The notes below the pieces were generated by a model, which worked only from the letters and a program-made list of their open reading frames with translations, did not search any database and had not been told where the DNA came from. Shown in pieces: positions 1 to 11,015 of a DNA stretch of 64,000 nucleotides. The DNA is from Arthrinium phaeospermum. Taxonomy: Eukaryota > Ascomycota > Sordariomycetes > Amphisphaeriales > Apiosporaceae. Position 1 is the first letter of the stretch; each line of letters begins with the position of its first letter. The DNA lies in assembly GCA_006503535.1 (NCBI GenBank), contig QYRS01000001.1, positions 4,092,001-4,156,000 of the forward strand. Reading direction: 5' to 3'. The translations under genes were made by a program, and so were the position numbers.

Positions 1-721
1 GTTTGCCGAAGCAGGCGTCTGCTCGGTTGATGCTGCCATGTTGATGGCGAATGCAGGCCAGAAGCCGTCAACATTTAGTGGTTGGCTGGCACCATATAGA
101 TGTCGCAAGAAAGCCAACTAGCATGTGCCCAAAATAAGTATGCAACAACTAGTGTTATAAAAGAAACGGTTCGTGGTGTGATGTGGGATGCGACGATGAA
201 TTGACTGACAGCAGCAGTCTTGGGGATGAAATTCCCATTCCGCATGTGCTTGGCAGTTAATCGGCGTTGAACCCCAGGCAGGCCAAATAATCCCAGGGAT
301 TAAAACACGCTACAGAAGTTCCAGGCGCGACCTGCTATCGAGCTATCTAATCTTGGGGGGACAGTGGGGTTCGTGCCAGGCATTTCGCGGGACAGTCCAG
401 GTACTTCCAGGTAGGTACCGACTGCCCACTTGCTCGGTGTTGAGTGCTGCAGCGAACAGCTAGGTAGCTGGAAGAACTCCGGCTAATAATGCCCGGCGAG
501 CAGCTTCAACCTCCCAGTGCATTGGAACTCGGATGAGCCTCATCACGCCCGGAAAGCTTCAATTCGAGCTCGACCCCCAGCAACGTCCAATTGAGTCCAG
601 TCGCGCAACCACAATCGCACGACGCTGCTAGGCCATTCGAGGGCCTTCCTTACAAGCAGCAAGAGTTGAAACGAACCTCCCCCCAGCCCATTGAGGCTTC
701 CACCATCTCCACTCCTTCACA
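1..721. other. Gene-free left edge
   Basis: No convincing coding frame, RNA gene or repeat is seen. The last part is presumably the promoter and 5' UTR of the small gene that starts at 722. Confidence 0.5.
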
Positions 722-1086
722 ATGGTTCACAGAGTCCTTTTCTGGTCCGGCTTCGGTATGACGCTCCCCCAACCATCTCCAAGCTTCAGCATAGCAAAAC
801 TGCATGCCATATGTTGTTCCATTCCCTGCGCGATACCTGGTGTTCTAACCCGCTTCCCCCAACAGGCGTCGCCGTCCGCGTCTGGCAGCTCGGCCTCGAG
901 ATGCGGCCCTTCTTCAACCGGGGCTCGCTGTGGGCGTACCCCGTCTTCGCCGGTGCGGGCGCCAGCTTCGGCTACTGGCTGCAGGGCGTCGACGAGCGAC
1001 AGCAGTCCATCCTGAACGAGCGCAAACAGATCATCCTCGACAAGCGGGCGCGCCGGGCGCAGCGGGAGGCCGAGCAGCAGTCATAA
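722..1086 (+). CDS. Small complex I accessory subunit-like protein (NUXM / 14 kDa type)
   Basis: Two exons, 722-755 and 866-1086, give 83 residues. The 110-nt intron starts GTATGA and ends AACAG, and a glycine codon is split across it. The protein starts MVHRVLFWSGFG, has a short hydrophobic stretch (FAGAGASFGYWLQG) and ends in a charged tail rich in Arg, Glu and Gln. The compact fungal family I associate with this pattern is annotated as NADH:ubiquinone oxidoreductase 14 kDa (NUXM-like), a membrane-arm accessory subunit in the inner mitochondrial membrane. That assignment rests on remembered family resemblance. The gene model is stronger than the functional name. The exon 2 frame is open upstream into the intron, but only the spliced form joins the conserved N-terminus. 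Confidence 0.7.
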
Positions 1087-2069
1087 GAAGAAGAGAGAGA
1101 CGGGAAAGGGTTTTGCGATGCACGAATGCCAGGAAAGGGCCGGCCGATAAAGACGCATCGATGTGTACATACCAAGAGAGTGGCAGTCAATGGGATTGTG
1201 GGATCTTCCATCCACGGCCGCAAACGTGCGGTTCGAAGCTGTGGGTATATGTGACTCTTCACCGAGCAAGACGGCAGTGGCTGGTTGAGTATGCTTGCTA
1301 AGGTGACAATTGTGAAGTCGAAACCTCCTATCACGCTTTTCTTCTCTCCCCCCTTGCCCCTTCCTTCCCCTTAATGCCAGATTACGTCTTCGGGCGTATA
1401 TCGACATCCACGATCTCTCCCATAGACGTGGATGTTTTCGCACTGGCAAAGATTTCTGAATATTTGGACCCATTGCTGGGCGCCCGGTTTTAAGATGTCG
1501 TTTTGCACATCGAAGAGATTCCGGGAATCAGCAGAGGTTATATCTCAATATACCATACTCCTTTATTAATCTGTAAGGCTCATCTAAAAATTATCGAAAT
1601 TGTGTTACGATTTGCTTATAACATATTGCTCCAGAAGATTGTATTAGATATCGAATGGAATTGGTCGATTTGATGAACATATTGGGTCTCTACGTGCAAA
1701 GAAATGTACTGATCGCAATCTCTCAGCTCAGGCGGATGCTCACATCAGTACTGGAGCTGCTTACAGTCACTCAAGATGTATAGAGTGATATGCGCCTAGT
1801 AGTCGATTGGATTCTCGCTGGCCGTTGTGTCTTTTTAGGTCCTAGGTATCAGGTGTAATGTATGCCTCTCTATAAGAATGCTACTGTATGTCTAGTCCGG
1901 CGAAATACATCAGCAACTTGCCCAAATCTTCATGGATCATTTCCGAGCCCGCAAAGTCCCGACTCGTCTACACATGGGTCGTAAATGAAACTCGAACGCC
2001 CCCGATACACGCCGTCCTTTTCCCGAATGCCGTGTTTGCGCCTGAAGCAGAATTAGAAGAAGCCGCCTC
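1087..2069. other. Intergenic
   Basis: This lies between the 3' end of the small plus-strand gene and the 3' end of eIF2B delta, so the two genes converge. It is AT-richer around 1,540-1,700. A 61-codon open frame at 1888-2073 has no recognisable content. Nothing else is seen. Confidence 0.5.
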
Positions 2070-3556
2070 CTAGTTGAATTCTTCTAGTTTTCGCAGCAGA
2101 TCTGGTGCTGATCTCGCCTGCACACTTCCAAGCTCCGTGACCAGTAAGCTGATGTACTTATCCGACGTCGCATCAAACATCAGCCGGAATGCCGCAGCTG
2201 ACGATCTCTCGGGATCGATCTCATTGTAAGTCAACGAGTCCGTGGCCACTCGTTCGGTGATGTTGATGGTTTCGCAGAGAGCGATGACCTTCTTGCCAAG
2301 CTCGTGGGCCGTCATGGCAACATCGCAAGTTCCGGCTCGAGCGTACATAGCTCCGTTGCTGAACATAGCCTCGGCAGAAAAGAACACCTTTGTAGCCTGT
2401 CTCATGTGGTTGCGCAACCCACCAAAGTCTCCCGAGTACGTGACCTTGATGCCTTCGTCGGTCAGGGTCTTGGCCAACTGTTGGCCGAGTTGCTCATAGG
2501 GGTCGTCCACAATGAGCACGGAAAACTTGGTGCCAGTCGAGTGCGCATATAGGATGGCTTTTTCTACCAGCGTATTCCGGCTGTAGGTGAGGACAACATC
2601 GCCATCCTTTATGTGTTTCGCTCCTTGCTCTGTGATGTACTCGTCGGCAACCGTGATCCGCTCAGCGATGAAGATGTCTATAGCTTGGCAGAGCTCCTTC
2701 TTTGCTTGCTCCTCGCTCGCATCCATATCGATCTTACTGACTTGCAACTTGAGCCACCGAATCGCATTACCCATGGAGAAACACATAGGTCGACACGCAG
2801 TCAAATATTCAATCTGAATATTGAGCACATGGGGGGTGAAATGGCGTGCCAGTACATTTCCAGGGGGTGTGATGTACGATTCAATCACCTGAGCAAGTCA
2901 GTAAACGATCATCCTGCAGCATCTTCTGGCGGAGTATGTACCTTTCTGAACGCCAGCATAGTAGCCTTTAATCTTGTAATGCTCTCGTCGATGGTGAAGG
3001 TTGCCATTTGCTGGCCCAGCATCAAAACTGATGGATGAACGTCCTTATCGGCCTGTGTCATTGGAATGCGCCGCGCCATGGAAAGATGACTGAAGCATTC
3101 CGGTATCTGGATTTTCTGCTCCGTGACGACTGCCGAGGGTGGTGCTTTGGGCAGGGCAGGTCTGCCAGCACCTGCTGCTGCTGATGCGCCATCTTTCCCC
3201 TTTCCCTTGGACTTGACTTCGCTTGCCGACGGCCCCAGTTGACCGGGTGAGGAGGAGACAGCAGCCTCCCCTTTGGCGACCTCTTTGGAAGTCTTCTGCT
3301 GGGCTCGTCTAGCCGCCTTCTCGGCCTTGGCCTTGGCTTTCAGCTCTGCGCCGGTCAACTTTTTGTCTCCGGCCGCATCTGAAGATTTGGGCTCCGCCTT
3401 GTCTGCCTTTGACTCTGCTCCAGATTTGGCATCTTTGCTTGCTTTCTCGTTTTCGTTGGTCGCAGCTTGTTTGGGAGTCTCCTTGGGAGCCTCTTTCGGA
3501 GCCTCTGTGGGCTTGGGGGCCGCCTCGGCTGGCGCCCCGTTTTGTTCGGCTGACAT
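2070..3556 (-). CDS. GCD2: Translation initiation factor eIF2B subunit delta
   Basis: Exons 3556-2942 and 2888-2070 (phase 0, 53-nt intron with GTACAT donor and CTCAG acceptor) give 477 residues. Residues 1-130 are low-complexity, rich in Ala, Lys, Glu and Pro. From about 140 the eIF2B alpha/beta/delta regulatory fold follows, with recognisable blocks VVLTYSRN, VDDPYEQLGQ and TAHELGKKVIAL. The protein is a regulatory subunit of the decameric guanine-nucleotide exchange factor that recycles eIF2-GDP in the cytosol. With the alpha and beta subunits it senses phosphorylated eIF2-alpha (known for the family). The start was chosen at MSAEQNG; the frame is open further upstream but with no better ATG. 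The neighbour across about 1.3 kb, in divergent orientation, is an eIF2-alpha kinase. Confidence 0.95.
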
Positions 3557-4892
3557 ACCGGACTTGGGTGGGCTGGATCGGGGACGGCAGTATTCACGGG
3601 TGGTTCTGGCCTGGTCTAGGAGGAATGCGAGCAAGTTGCTGCGGATATGTTGTGTAGAGCACCACGATTATTTTATTCCTAGTGATGCGAAATACCCAAT
3701 TGACGTGAGCCAGTGACTCAATCTTCCGATCAATGAATTTAAGGTGGGGGGTGGGGTTGCTCGTACCTAAAATACGTAGCTGGCCTAGCCCCTCCTACTT
3801 CCCTCCTGTTACCTAAAAGCTGTGCGATGGGATGGACGGAAGCAACCGACAAGGCGATAACACGCCCGAGGCAAACTTAAGGCAGGCTATTAGGCTCAGG
3901 ATCCCGGAGAATCTTGAGAAGCGTAAGTATAAGGTATTGGTACATTGAAATGACATGTTGATATTGGAGAGATCTCTGTTGGCGAAAGGCAATCCAGTGT
4001 CTTTCTCATGTCCGAGGTATTCATATTGGCTGATAGTACCAAAGGTAACGGGGTCACTCTTCTGGCAACACCATGTTATAAGCATTGTTCTAAATGTATT
4101 ATCAACAAGAATTGAATATGAGATTGGCACATCCAACTATTCTCAAGCTGTCGCATACGACCAGTTACTTATAGCTTCCAAGGCACTTGAGGTAAGGGTT
4201 AAAACGGTGGAACTGGCGAGTTGTTGTTACTCAAGTCACTATTGCACCAGCAAAGCAGCCCCGCACAGACCATCCAACGGCTCTTTTAGGGCAATTTGAG
4301 TGATCAAGTGATTGATTGCCATTTGTCAAGACGCCGTGCAATCACCTCTTGGATTTATCAAAGAGGAATGAATATGCCTTTCTTCACTTTAAGATCCTAG
4401 GCTATTGAGATTCTGCATAACAGGGAAGCACCTCTCTCAAAACTGCCAGATCACCAGCACCACAAAGACTTGTCCGTTGATGGTGTAGGCTAAATGAGCA
4501 TTCTTATACGACTGGTCATAGAAAGAGATGGAAGTTTGTGGTTTGGGACATAATTCTGGACAAGCTTAACACCTGGATACCTGTACCTTAATGACTATCG
4601 GTGGATAGAACTTGACAACAAGGCAACAGAGGTGGGCTTGTCAACCCAGTAATATCACACCTGGCAATCCAAGTCGAGAACCAAAGGCTAACCCGTGACA
4701 GATGTGCTCTTTGTTGCTGCCTCACATTTATCAATTCTGGATTCTACCCTTTCGATAATGCGTCTATGCTCGCTCAGCGGCAAAACAAATCGCTGATGAT
4801 CGGGCCAGACTACTGTGCAGCTCGACCTTGGCAAGCAGTACTTTGGAGTCCCTCTCATTTCTCAAGAGCCCTGTCTCCCTTTGGTACTGGCG
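3557..4892. other. Divergent intergenic region between eIF2B delta and eIF2-alpha kinase
   Basis: This 1.3-kb region contains both promoters. Open frames such as 3955-4299 have no family resemblance and are treated as chance. Upstream ORFs that could control the kinase were not scored. Confidence 0.5.
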
Positions 4893-6884
4893 ATGGATTC
4901 TGACATGGACTCGGAAAGTCGGCGTGTTACGGACACGTCAATCTCGTCCAACTCCACGGACGAAGAGGAAGTTTTGAGTGTCTCATCTGGGGCGACCGAA
5001 AGTCATTTCTCAGATGGCCATGGTATTGCTTCTGCCATTACCAGGGGCGAACACCGTGACCTGATCATTGCCAGCTTGCTCGAGGACCATTTCCGGTCCG
5101 TGGCTGCTGAACTATACAACTCGACTGCCACTACCGGCAGCCACAATTACACGCGGAACTCGCCCGAAATACAGCCACTAGCGAAGCGACTGTACAATGA
5201 GGCAACCCGGAGATTGTCCTCAAATCAGCTTCTGTCTTCTCCGGCCGCCGCCGATAGTTCCCGGGATACACGTGCCCAGTACATGGCAGGTCTGGACAGT
5301 CTGACCGGAGCCGCCCAGACCATGCCAACTGGCCTTATCAGCCAATTTCGAGACTTGACGGTTCAACCATTTCAGGGGCTTTCTATTTTGCCAAACCCAT
5401 CTAATGCCCTTCAGCTGCCGCATCAGCCTTCCCGCAGAAGTCATTATAGCTCCTCGTTCCAAGAATTATCCCTCCTTGGAAAAGGAGGCTTCGGCAAGGT
5501 CTATAGGTGCTACAGCCCTCTGGACCAGTCCACATATGCGGTAAAGAAGATCGCCTTGTCTGATAGACTTTGGAAGACGTTTTGCGATGGGGATTACGGG
5601 AAGTTGAACCATATTCTGAAAGAAGCCCAAGCGTTGGCGAGACTCGACCATCCGAATGTTGTCCGCTACCATCAAGCATGGTTTGACGAACCTGAACAGT
5701 TCTCCGTGGCCTCGAACACACAGGGTAAGTCTCGTCCAGCATCGCCTAGTATGTCATCTAGAGACCTAACCTCTGTTACAGGCTCTCAAGGGAAGTTATG
5801 GCCAATACAAGACAGGCTTGACGGGCCTCTTCTACTAGACTACCGTCCGGGAATAGATAGCGACCTGGGCTCTTTAGACGAGGCCAGTGGCGTAACAGAT
5901 GCTGATCAATCGGCCAGCTGCGGTATAGTTTTCGGTGAAGATACCCCATCACTCGGCAATGGTCATACACAACAGCATAACCCCGGACCTGAGTGGTCCG
6001 AACATTCCTCAGAAGACCTCTCAGAAACCAAATCGGTTACGAACGACAGCGACATCTTCACGGACGACAGGTCCCGGTCAAACAACGCCGGCAGTGCACC
6101 GGAAGCAAGGGATACCAACGTTCATACCCTCTGTATCCAGATGTCACTTTATCCCATGACGCTGGCGCAGTACATTTCGCGATCAGCCGGCCGGAATGGG
6201 AGCCCAAGACACTGCTTCCATCTGGTGCCTTCATTGCGCATTCTACTCTCAGTACTCGCCGGCATACGATATGTTCACAGCAAGGGCATGGTACATCGCG
6301 ACATCAAACCGGGCAATATCTTTCTCTCTGCCTTAGAACCTGAGTGCATAGGGGGCTATTGTGACATCGCATGTTTCTCATGTCCAACCCAAGAGAAGGA
6401 TGTTGGCAGATGGTTGAACCCACGGATAGGAGACTTTGGGCTTGTTACCCAGCTTGCGCACGGAGAAATGCCGCCACTTGCCACAGAGACACATCACGAC
6501 TCTTCCGATCACGAATCACTGGGTGCTTCCAGAGATGTTGGCACTGCACTGTACAGACCACCGAAATGGGACAACCTGCGCAATAGCGGGGTTCATCTGG
6601 ACATATTCGCTCTAGGAGTGGTGCTGGTGGAGATGCTATGTCCCTTTGGGACGGTAATGGAGCGGGCTGATACTCTGAACAGCGTGCAGAAAGGAGACGA
6701 TTCATATCTTTCAAATGTTGAGAAACGTTTGGCAGAAGAGGGCTGTGGTTCCGAAGCCAAAGCCAAAGCCCTGGAATTGGTCAGTGGCATGGTCCAGCCT
6801 GATCCTGCAAAACGGCTGTCCGCCGTGGAGATTGACGATCTGGCCCACCAGGTGTTGGATTTCTGTGACCGAAAAACGGGGTAA
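4893..6884 (+). CDS. eIF2-alpha kinase (HRI/IFK-type Ser/Thr kinase)
   Basis: The first plausible ATG (MDSDMDSESR) is at 4893; the frame upstream is open only from a GTG. The kinase domain begins near residue 190 with the glycine loop LGKGGFGKVYR and the catalytic Lys in YAVKK (about residue 218). The HRD loop (VHRDIKPGN, Asp about 470) and DFG (about 514) follow, then GTALYRPP. A long acidic insert between the N-lobe strands (about 277-430) is the hallmark of eIF2-alpha kinases. No HisRS-like or RWD domain is present, so this is not Gcn2. It should phosphorylate eIF2-alpha under stress and lower translation. Positions 5725-5781 form a probable in-frame 57-nt intron (GTAAGT donor, CTAAC branch, ACAG acceptor). 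Without it the protein is 663 residues, with it removed 644. Confidence 0.9.
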   Translation: MDSDMDSESRRVTDTSISSNSTDEEEVLSVSSGATESHFSDGHGIASAITRGEHRDLIIASLLEDHFRSVAAELYNSTATTGSHNYTRNSPEIQPLAKRLYNEATRRLSSNQLLSSPAAADSSRDTRAQYMAGLDSLTGAAQTMPTGLISQFRDLTVQPFQGLSILPNPSNALQLPHQPSRRSHYSSSFQELSLLGKGGFGKVYRCYSPLDQSTYAVKKIALSDRLWKTFCDGDYGKLNHILKEAQALARLDHPNVVRYHQAWFDEPEQFSVASNTQGKSRPASPSMSSRDLTSVTGSQGKLWPIQDRLDGPLLLDYRPGIDSDLGSLDEASGVTDADQSASCGIVFGEDTPSLGNGHTQQHNPGPEWSEHSSEDLSETKSVTNDSDIFTDDRSRSNNAGSAPEARDTNVHTLCIQMSLYPMTLAQYISRSAGRNGSPRHCFHLVPSLRILLSVLAGIRYVHSKGMVHRDIKPGNIFLSALEPECIGGYCDIACFSCPTQEKDVGRWLNPRIGDFGLVTQLAHGEMPPLATETHHDSSDHESLGASRDVGTALYRPPKWDNLRNSGVHLDIFALGVVLVEMLCPFGTVMERADTLNSVQKGDDSYLSNVEKRLAEEGCGSEAKAKALELVSGMVQPDPAKRLSAVEIDDLAHQVLDFCDRKTG

Positions 6885-7604
6885 AACCCAACTACCCTAC
6901 TGGTAAAATTACTCAATCAAGACTCAATGAACACATTGACAAGTATTGGGCAGTATTGGGGGCTCAGTGATGTGATGTGGCGATGAGATCAGCTACATAC
7001 GTAGCTGGAACCGTCGTTATTGCTCGGCATGTTCGGACAGGCTCCGGTTTCTTTTCTTCCACGATTCCGGGCAGGATGGCGCATTATGTGGGTGCTTGAA
7101 GTCACGATAATATCAGCGAGGATACCGCAGGCCCGAGCAGACCCATTTTACGAAGGCACGAGAACAATAGTCAATACGGGGGGGAGGCAACTGTAACCCA
7201 CAGTATCCGTTGTCGCCCGACTATCGGCAGACCCAGAATCCGTCCACCCCACCCCCGGATCAAGTTCCCCATGGCCTGGCCACCCCCATGACGGGGGTAC
7301 AGGCAACGTCACTTGAACAAACTGTTGAGCAATATGATGTCTTGGCTCTCCGGCTTCCATTGAACGCCTGCATCTGCGCCAGGGGGTAACTTCTCCGCAC
7401 GGCGTTTTTTTCTCTCCTTCTTTCTAGTGTATGTAGAACATTTATCTTCGGAGACCAATCCAGGCACACTTCCATCTCGTCTTTTTCTCCTCGTTCCCAT
7501 CTCTGTGCACTTTGCTTGTCTTGTTGTTTGATGCTGCCAGCTACCCCAAATTCCCCGCATAGCTCCCCGCAATAGGCACAACACCGGTCTGCAACATCAT
7601 CACA
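6885..7604. other. Intergenic
   Basis: Downstream of the kinase and upstream of dihydroxyacetone kinase. Pyrimidine-rich stretches at 7,400-7,560 look like a fungal promoter and 5' UTR. No gene is seen; the long minus-strand open frame reaching in from 8303 is a shadow of DAK. Confidence 0.5.
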
Positions 7605-9473
7605 ATGTCTGCCAAGCACTTCATTAATGATCCCACGGCGTTGGTGAATGCGGCGCTGCAGTCCGTAACTTACACCAACCCGTCCGTGGCACTGGACGCC
7701 GAAAACAAGATCCTGTACCGCCGGCCGACGGGCAGCATTGGCAGCAGCAACAAGGATGAGCACCAGGTCTCCCTGATTAGCGGCGGCGGCTCCGGCCACG
7801 AGCCCTCGTTCGGGGCCATGGTCGGAAACGGCCTGCTCTCCGCGGCCGTCGCGGGCACCATCTTTGCCAGCCCCAGCGCCGAGCAGGTCCGCAAGGCCAT
7901 CATGGGTCGCGTCGACACGGGCCGCGGCGCCCTCGTGGTCGTCATGAACTACACAGGCGACATTCTCAACTTCGGCATGGCCGTCGAGAAGGCCAAGGCC
8001 GCGGGGCTCGACGTCGACATGGTCGTCGTTGCTGACGACGTGGGCGTGGGCCGCGCCAAGGGCGGCAAGGTCGGCCGTCGCGGCATCGCGGGCACCGTGC
8101 TCGTGCAGAAGATCGCCGGTGCCCTCGCGGCCCAGGGTCGCAGTCTGAAGGAGGTCGCCAGCGTTGCCCGTCTGGTCGCGAACAACCTTGTCAGCGTCGG
8201 CGCCAGTCTCGAGCACGTCCACGTGCCCGGCCGCGCGCCCGTCGACCCCAAATCCGGCGAAAGCTTGGGCTTCGACGAGGTCGAGGTCGGCATGGGCATC
8301 CACAACGAGCCCGGCTCCGGCCGAGCCAAGGTGCAGCTGCCGGAGTTGGTGAAGACCATGCTGTCGCAGCTACTGGAAAAGAGCGACGCTGACCGCTCCT
8401 TCCTCAACGTCAACTCCAACGAGATTGTGCTGCTTGTCAACAACCTGGGCGGCGTCAGCGTGCTAGAGCTCGGCGGCATCACGGCCGAGGTCGTCAACCA
8501 GCTCGGCGAGCAGTGGGGCATCCGACCTGTCCGCATTCTCAGCGGCACCTACATGACCAGCTTGAACGGCCTGGGCTTCAGTATCTCGCTCCTGAACGTG
8601 GTGAACACGGATATCGGCGGCCCGAGCATGATCCAGCTCCTTGACGCCCCCTGTGAGGCAACAGGCTGGGCGGCGCCTGTGAAAAAGGAGACGTGGGAAG
8701 CCAAGAACGAGGCGACGCGAGAGGACGATACTTCTCTCGGAGGAGAAAACAAGTCGAGCGGGTTGAAGATTGATGCGAAGCTCATGAAGGAGACATTGAC
8801 TGCCGGTCTCGAGTCGGTAATTGCCGCCGAGCCGGACGTTACAAGATATGACACGGTCGTGGGTGATGGAGACTGCGGTATTGGACTCAAGAGAGGTGCT
8901 GAAGGTAAGCTATGAATCAACAACTCACACACATATATCATACCAGCTGCTGACGTGTAATACCCTGTAGGAATCCTCAGTCATCTCGCCAAGACAGAGC
9001 TCACTGGAGACGCCATCTTGGATCTTGCCAACATCGTCTCCGTGGTAGAGGTGGATATGGACGGTACCTCGGGTGCCATTTATTCCATCTTCCTGAACGC
9101 GCTTGTGCATGCGCTCAAGACGTTCGCCCCCGGAGACGCATCTGACGTGAAGATCTGGACCGGCGCGCTGAACCAGAGCTGCAATGCCCTGTCCAAGTAC
9201 ACACCCGCCAAACCTGGTGATCGCACACTCGTTGATGCTCTGTACCCCTTCGTAGAGGTCCTGGGCAAGACCGGCGACCTGAAGAAGGCGGCGGAGGCTT
9301 CGAGAGATGCAGCACTGGGCACCAAAGGTATGAAGGCTAGTCTGGGCCGGACGGTCTACGTCGGAGGTAGCGGCTTCGAGGAGGTCCCCGACCCTGGAGC
9401 CTGGGGCCTCGCGTGCTTCTTCCTCGGTCTGGCTGGACTGAAGGCTACTGAGGACGGGTGGGATGTAATTTGA
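7605..9473 (+). CDS. DAK1: Dihydroxyacetone kinase
   Basis: Exons 7605-8904 and 8971-9473 give 600 residues; a glycine codon is split by a 66-nt intron (GTAAGC, CTGTAG). The N-terminal DhaK domain has the ISGGGSGHEPS substrate-binding block near residue 47. It also has the GMGIHNEPG motif, whose His (about 233) covalently binds the ketone substrate in characterised homologues. The C-terminal DhaL domain starts around residue 395 and has the metal/ATP-binding Asp cluster in VVGDGDCGIG. It catalyses ATP-dependent phosphorylation of dihydroxyacetone (and glyceraldehyde) to dihydroxyacetone phosphate in the cytosol, serving glycerol use and detoxification. The length matches yeast-type DAKs. Third-position GC bias is strong, which explains the long antisense open frames. 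Confidence 0.96.
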
Positions 9474-9876
9474 ATTGGATGTCAACCACAATATAAAAAT
9501 TGGAGAAAGACAGAGAGTGTAGGTTATTGAGCACAAATGATGTTATTGGTATCTTAGCAGCAGCGATGTCTTCATCCCCCATACTCTTCTGTGGGTTAAT
9601 CAACCGCCGTAACGGCTTCTGTAAATGCAGCGTTCCGCTTCTCTAGCCTGTTCTTTCTGCCTTGCCTGCCACGACGGACACGGTTTTCCATACACTTTCT
9701 TCTCATTGTCCTGGCGAGGGCTACTGCAAACTGTGTTTTTTTATTCCCGCCAGAAATCCCACATACCAACGCCGGGCACACAGAGGGTGTAAATGAGTAG
9801 TAGTATTTCATCCCATTCATAAGCGCTTCGTCTTTGCTCTTGAGCGAATTATCCCGTCCATATTATAGCCAGCCCC
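9474..9876. other. Intergenic (convergent)
   Basis: 3' regions of DAK and SmD2. No feature is seen. Confidence 0.5.
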
Positions 9877-10542
9877 TTAGCTGAGGAGGACCAAGATAAC
9901 AGAGTCGCCTCTCAAGAACCTGTAGATATAAATAGTTAGCCATTGTTTACCACAAAACCCCCCGGATGCATTCCAGTGTGTCAGCCTCCGGACAGCTCAA
10001 ACGACGCTGCATCCTTCACCTCCAATTCTTCCTCTCTCATATACTTCCTACGAGAGCGTGAGGCGGACAAGGGCAAAGAGCTGGAACGTACATTTTGCTG
10101 ATAAACCGGTCCTTGTTGACGGGGCGCCCTTTCTTGCCGTTGGCGAGGCGCGGCGTCTCGGTCCACATCTCCTTGACGTTCTCAAGAACCATATTGCAGT
10201 GGCGGTCGAAGGCCTTGACGCGCGCCAGCAGCTTGCGGTTGTTGCGGATCGAGATGAGGACCTGTGTGTGACTGCGCACCGCCGTTTGGAGGATCGAAAG
10301 GGGGCCGGCGCTGAACTCGTGCTCTTCGAGCTGTTGGATCTCGTATTCCCTGTTGTCATGGTCAGTATATCAGGCGCGATCGAGGGTGCGGGCGGGTAGC
10401 TGGGTTTGTTTGGGGTGCGTACGTCAACTCGTTGCGAGGCTTGGTGAGGAGGTCCCTGGAAGAGAAAGGTTATTAGCATTTTGCATAAACCGCGTTGATG
10501 TTTATAGTGTGTTGGTGCTCACTGAATCTTAGCGTCCGCCAT
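9877..10542 (-). CDS. SMD2: Small nuclear ribonucleoprotein Sm D2
   Basis: Four exons were assembled by homology and splice sites: 10542-10523 (20 nt), 10455-10423 (33 nt), 10349-10092 (258 nt) and 9919-9877 (43 nt). Together they give 117 residues, the usual SmD2 length. The Sm1 motif region ([19 protein letters not shown]) and [20 protein letters not shown] lie in exon 3. The Sm2 motif ([12 protein letters not shown]) is completed only by the last tiny exon, across a 172-nt intron. SmD2 is one of seven core Sm proteins forming the ring on U1, U2, U4 and U5 snRNAs in the nucleus. If the last intron is instead closed early or read through, the protein loses its Sm2 beta strand, so the four-exon model is preferred. 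Confidence 0.93.
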
Positions 10543-11015
10543 CTTGAGTGGTGGTGCTGGTGTTTGAATAAATGGGTGGTTTGGGAGAGTTGCTGGTCGT
10601 GGGACTTTATCGCGAACTCGCAAGGCTGAGAAAGGTTAAGCTAACTGCTGCTGCCAGTAACAGTACCAAAATCTCGAAAAGTCTCGGTGAGCGCTGGGCA
10701 GCTAGCTGGGCCGCCTCGCAGCCTTGGCGTTGATTGGTGGCTCACCGAGAGCCCAGCAGCCGTCGGTTTTTGGGTGGGGCTCCAAGAAGCCGCCCATTCG
10801 CGACCGACCCTCCGTCCGCCAAAATCCTGGAGCTGCCCCAAGGAAGAATTTAGGCCGAGGGGTGTTCAAGATAGTAGTTAGTAGCACGGCATTCGGGACA
10901 TGGGATTCGATTCGCGGAGTTGAACAGGCATTTTACCTCGGTTATACCCTCGCTCGATGCGCAATACTATACCACATTCCCATGCGCAATTGAGTTCTCT
11001 CCCATATTCCCATAA
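10543..11015. other. Divergent intergenic region SmD2 / HIBCH
   Basis: Promoter region for both genes. Nothing else was recognised. Confidence 0.45.

Noticed and set aside
3955..4299. 114-codon frame between eIF2B delta and the kinase
   Set aside because: Composition and lack of motifs suggest chance; no splice partner.
7260..8303. 347-codon minus-strand frame
   Set aside because: Antisense shadow of dihydroxyacetone kinase caused by strong third-position GC.
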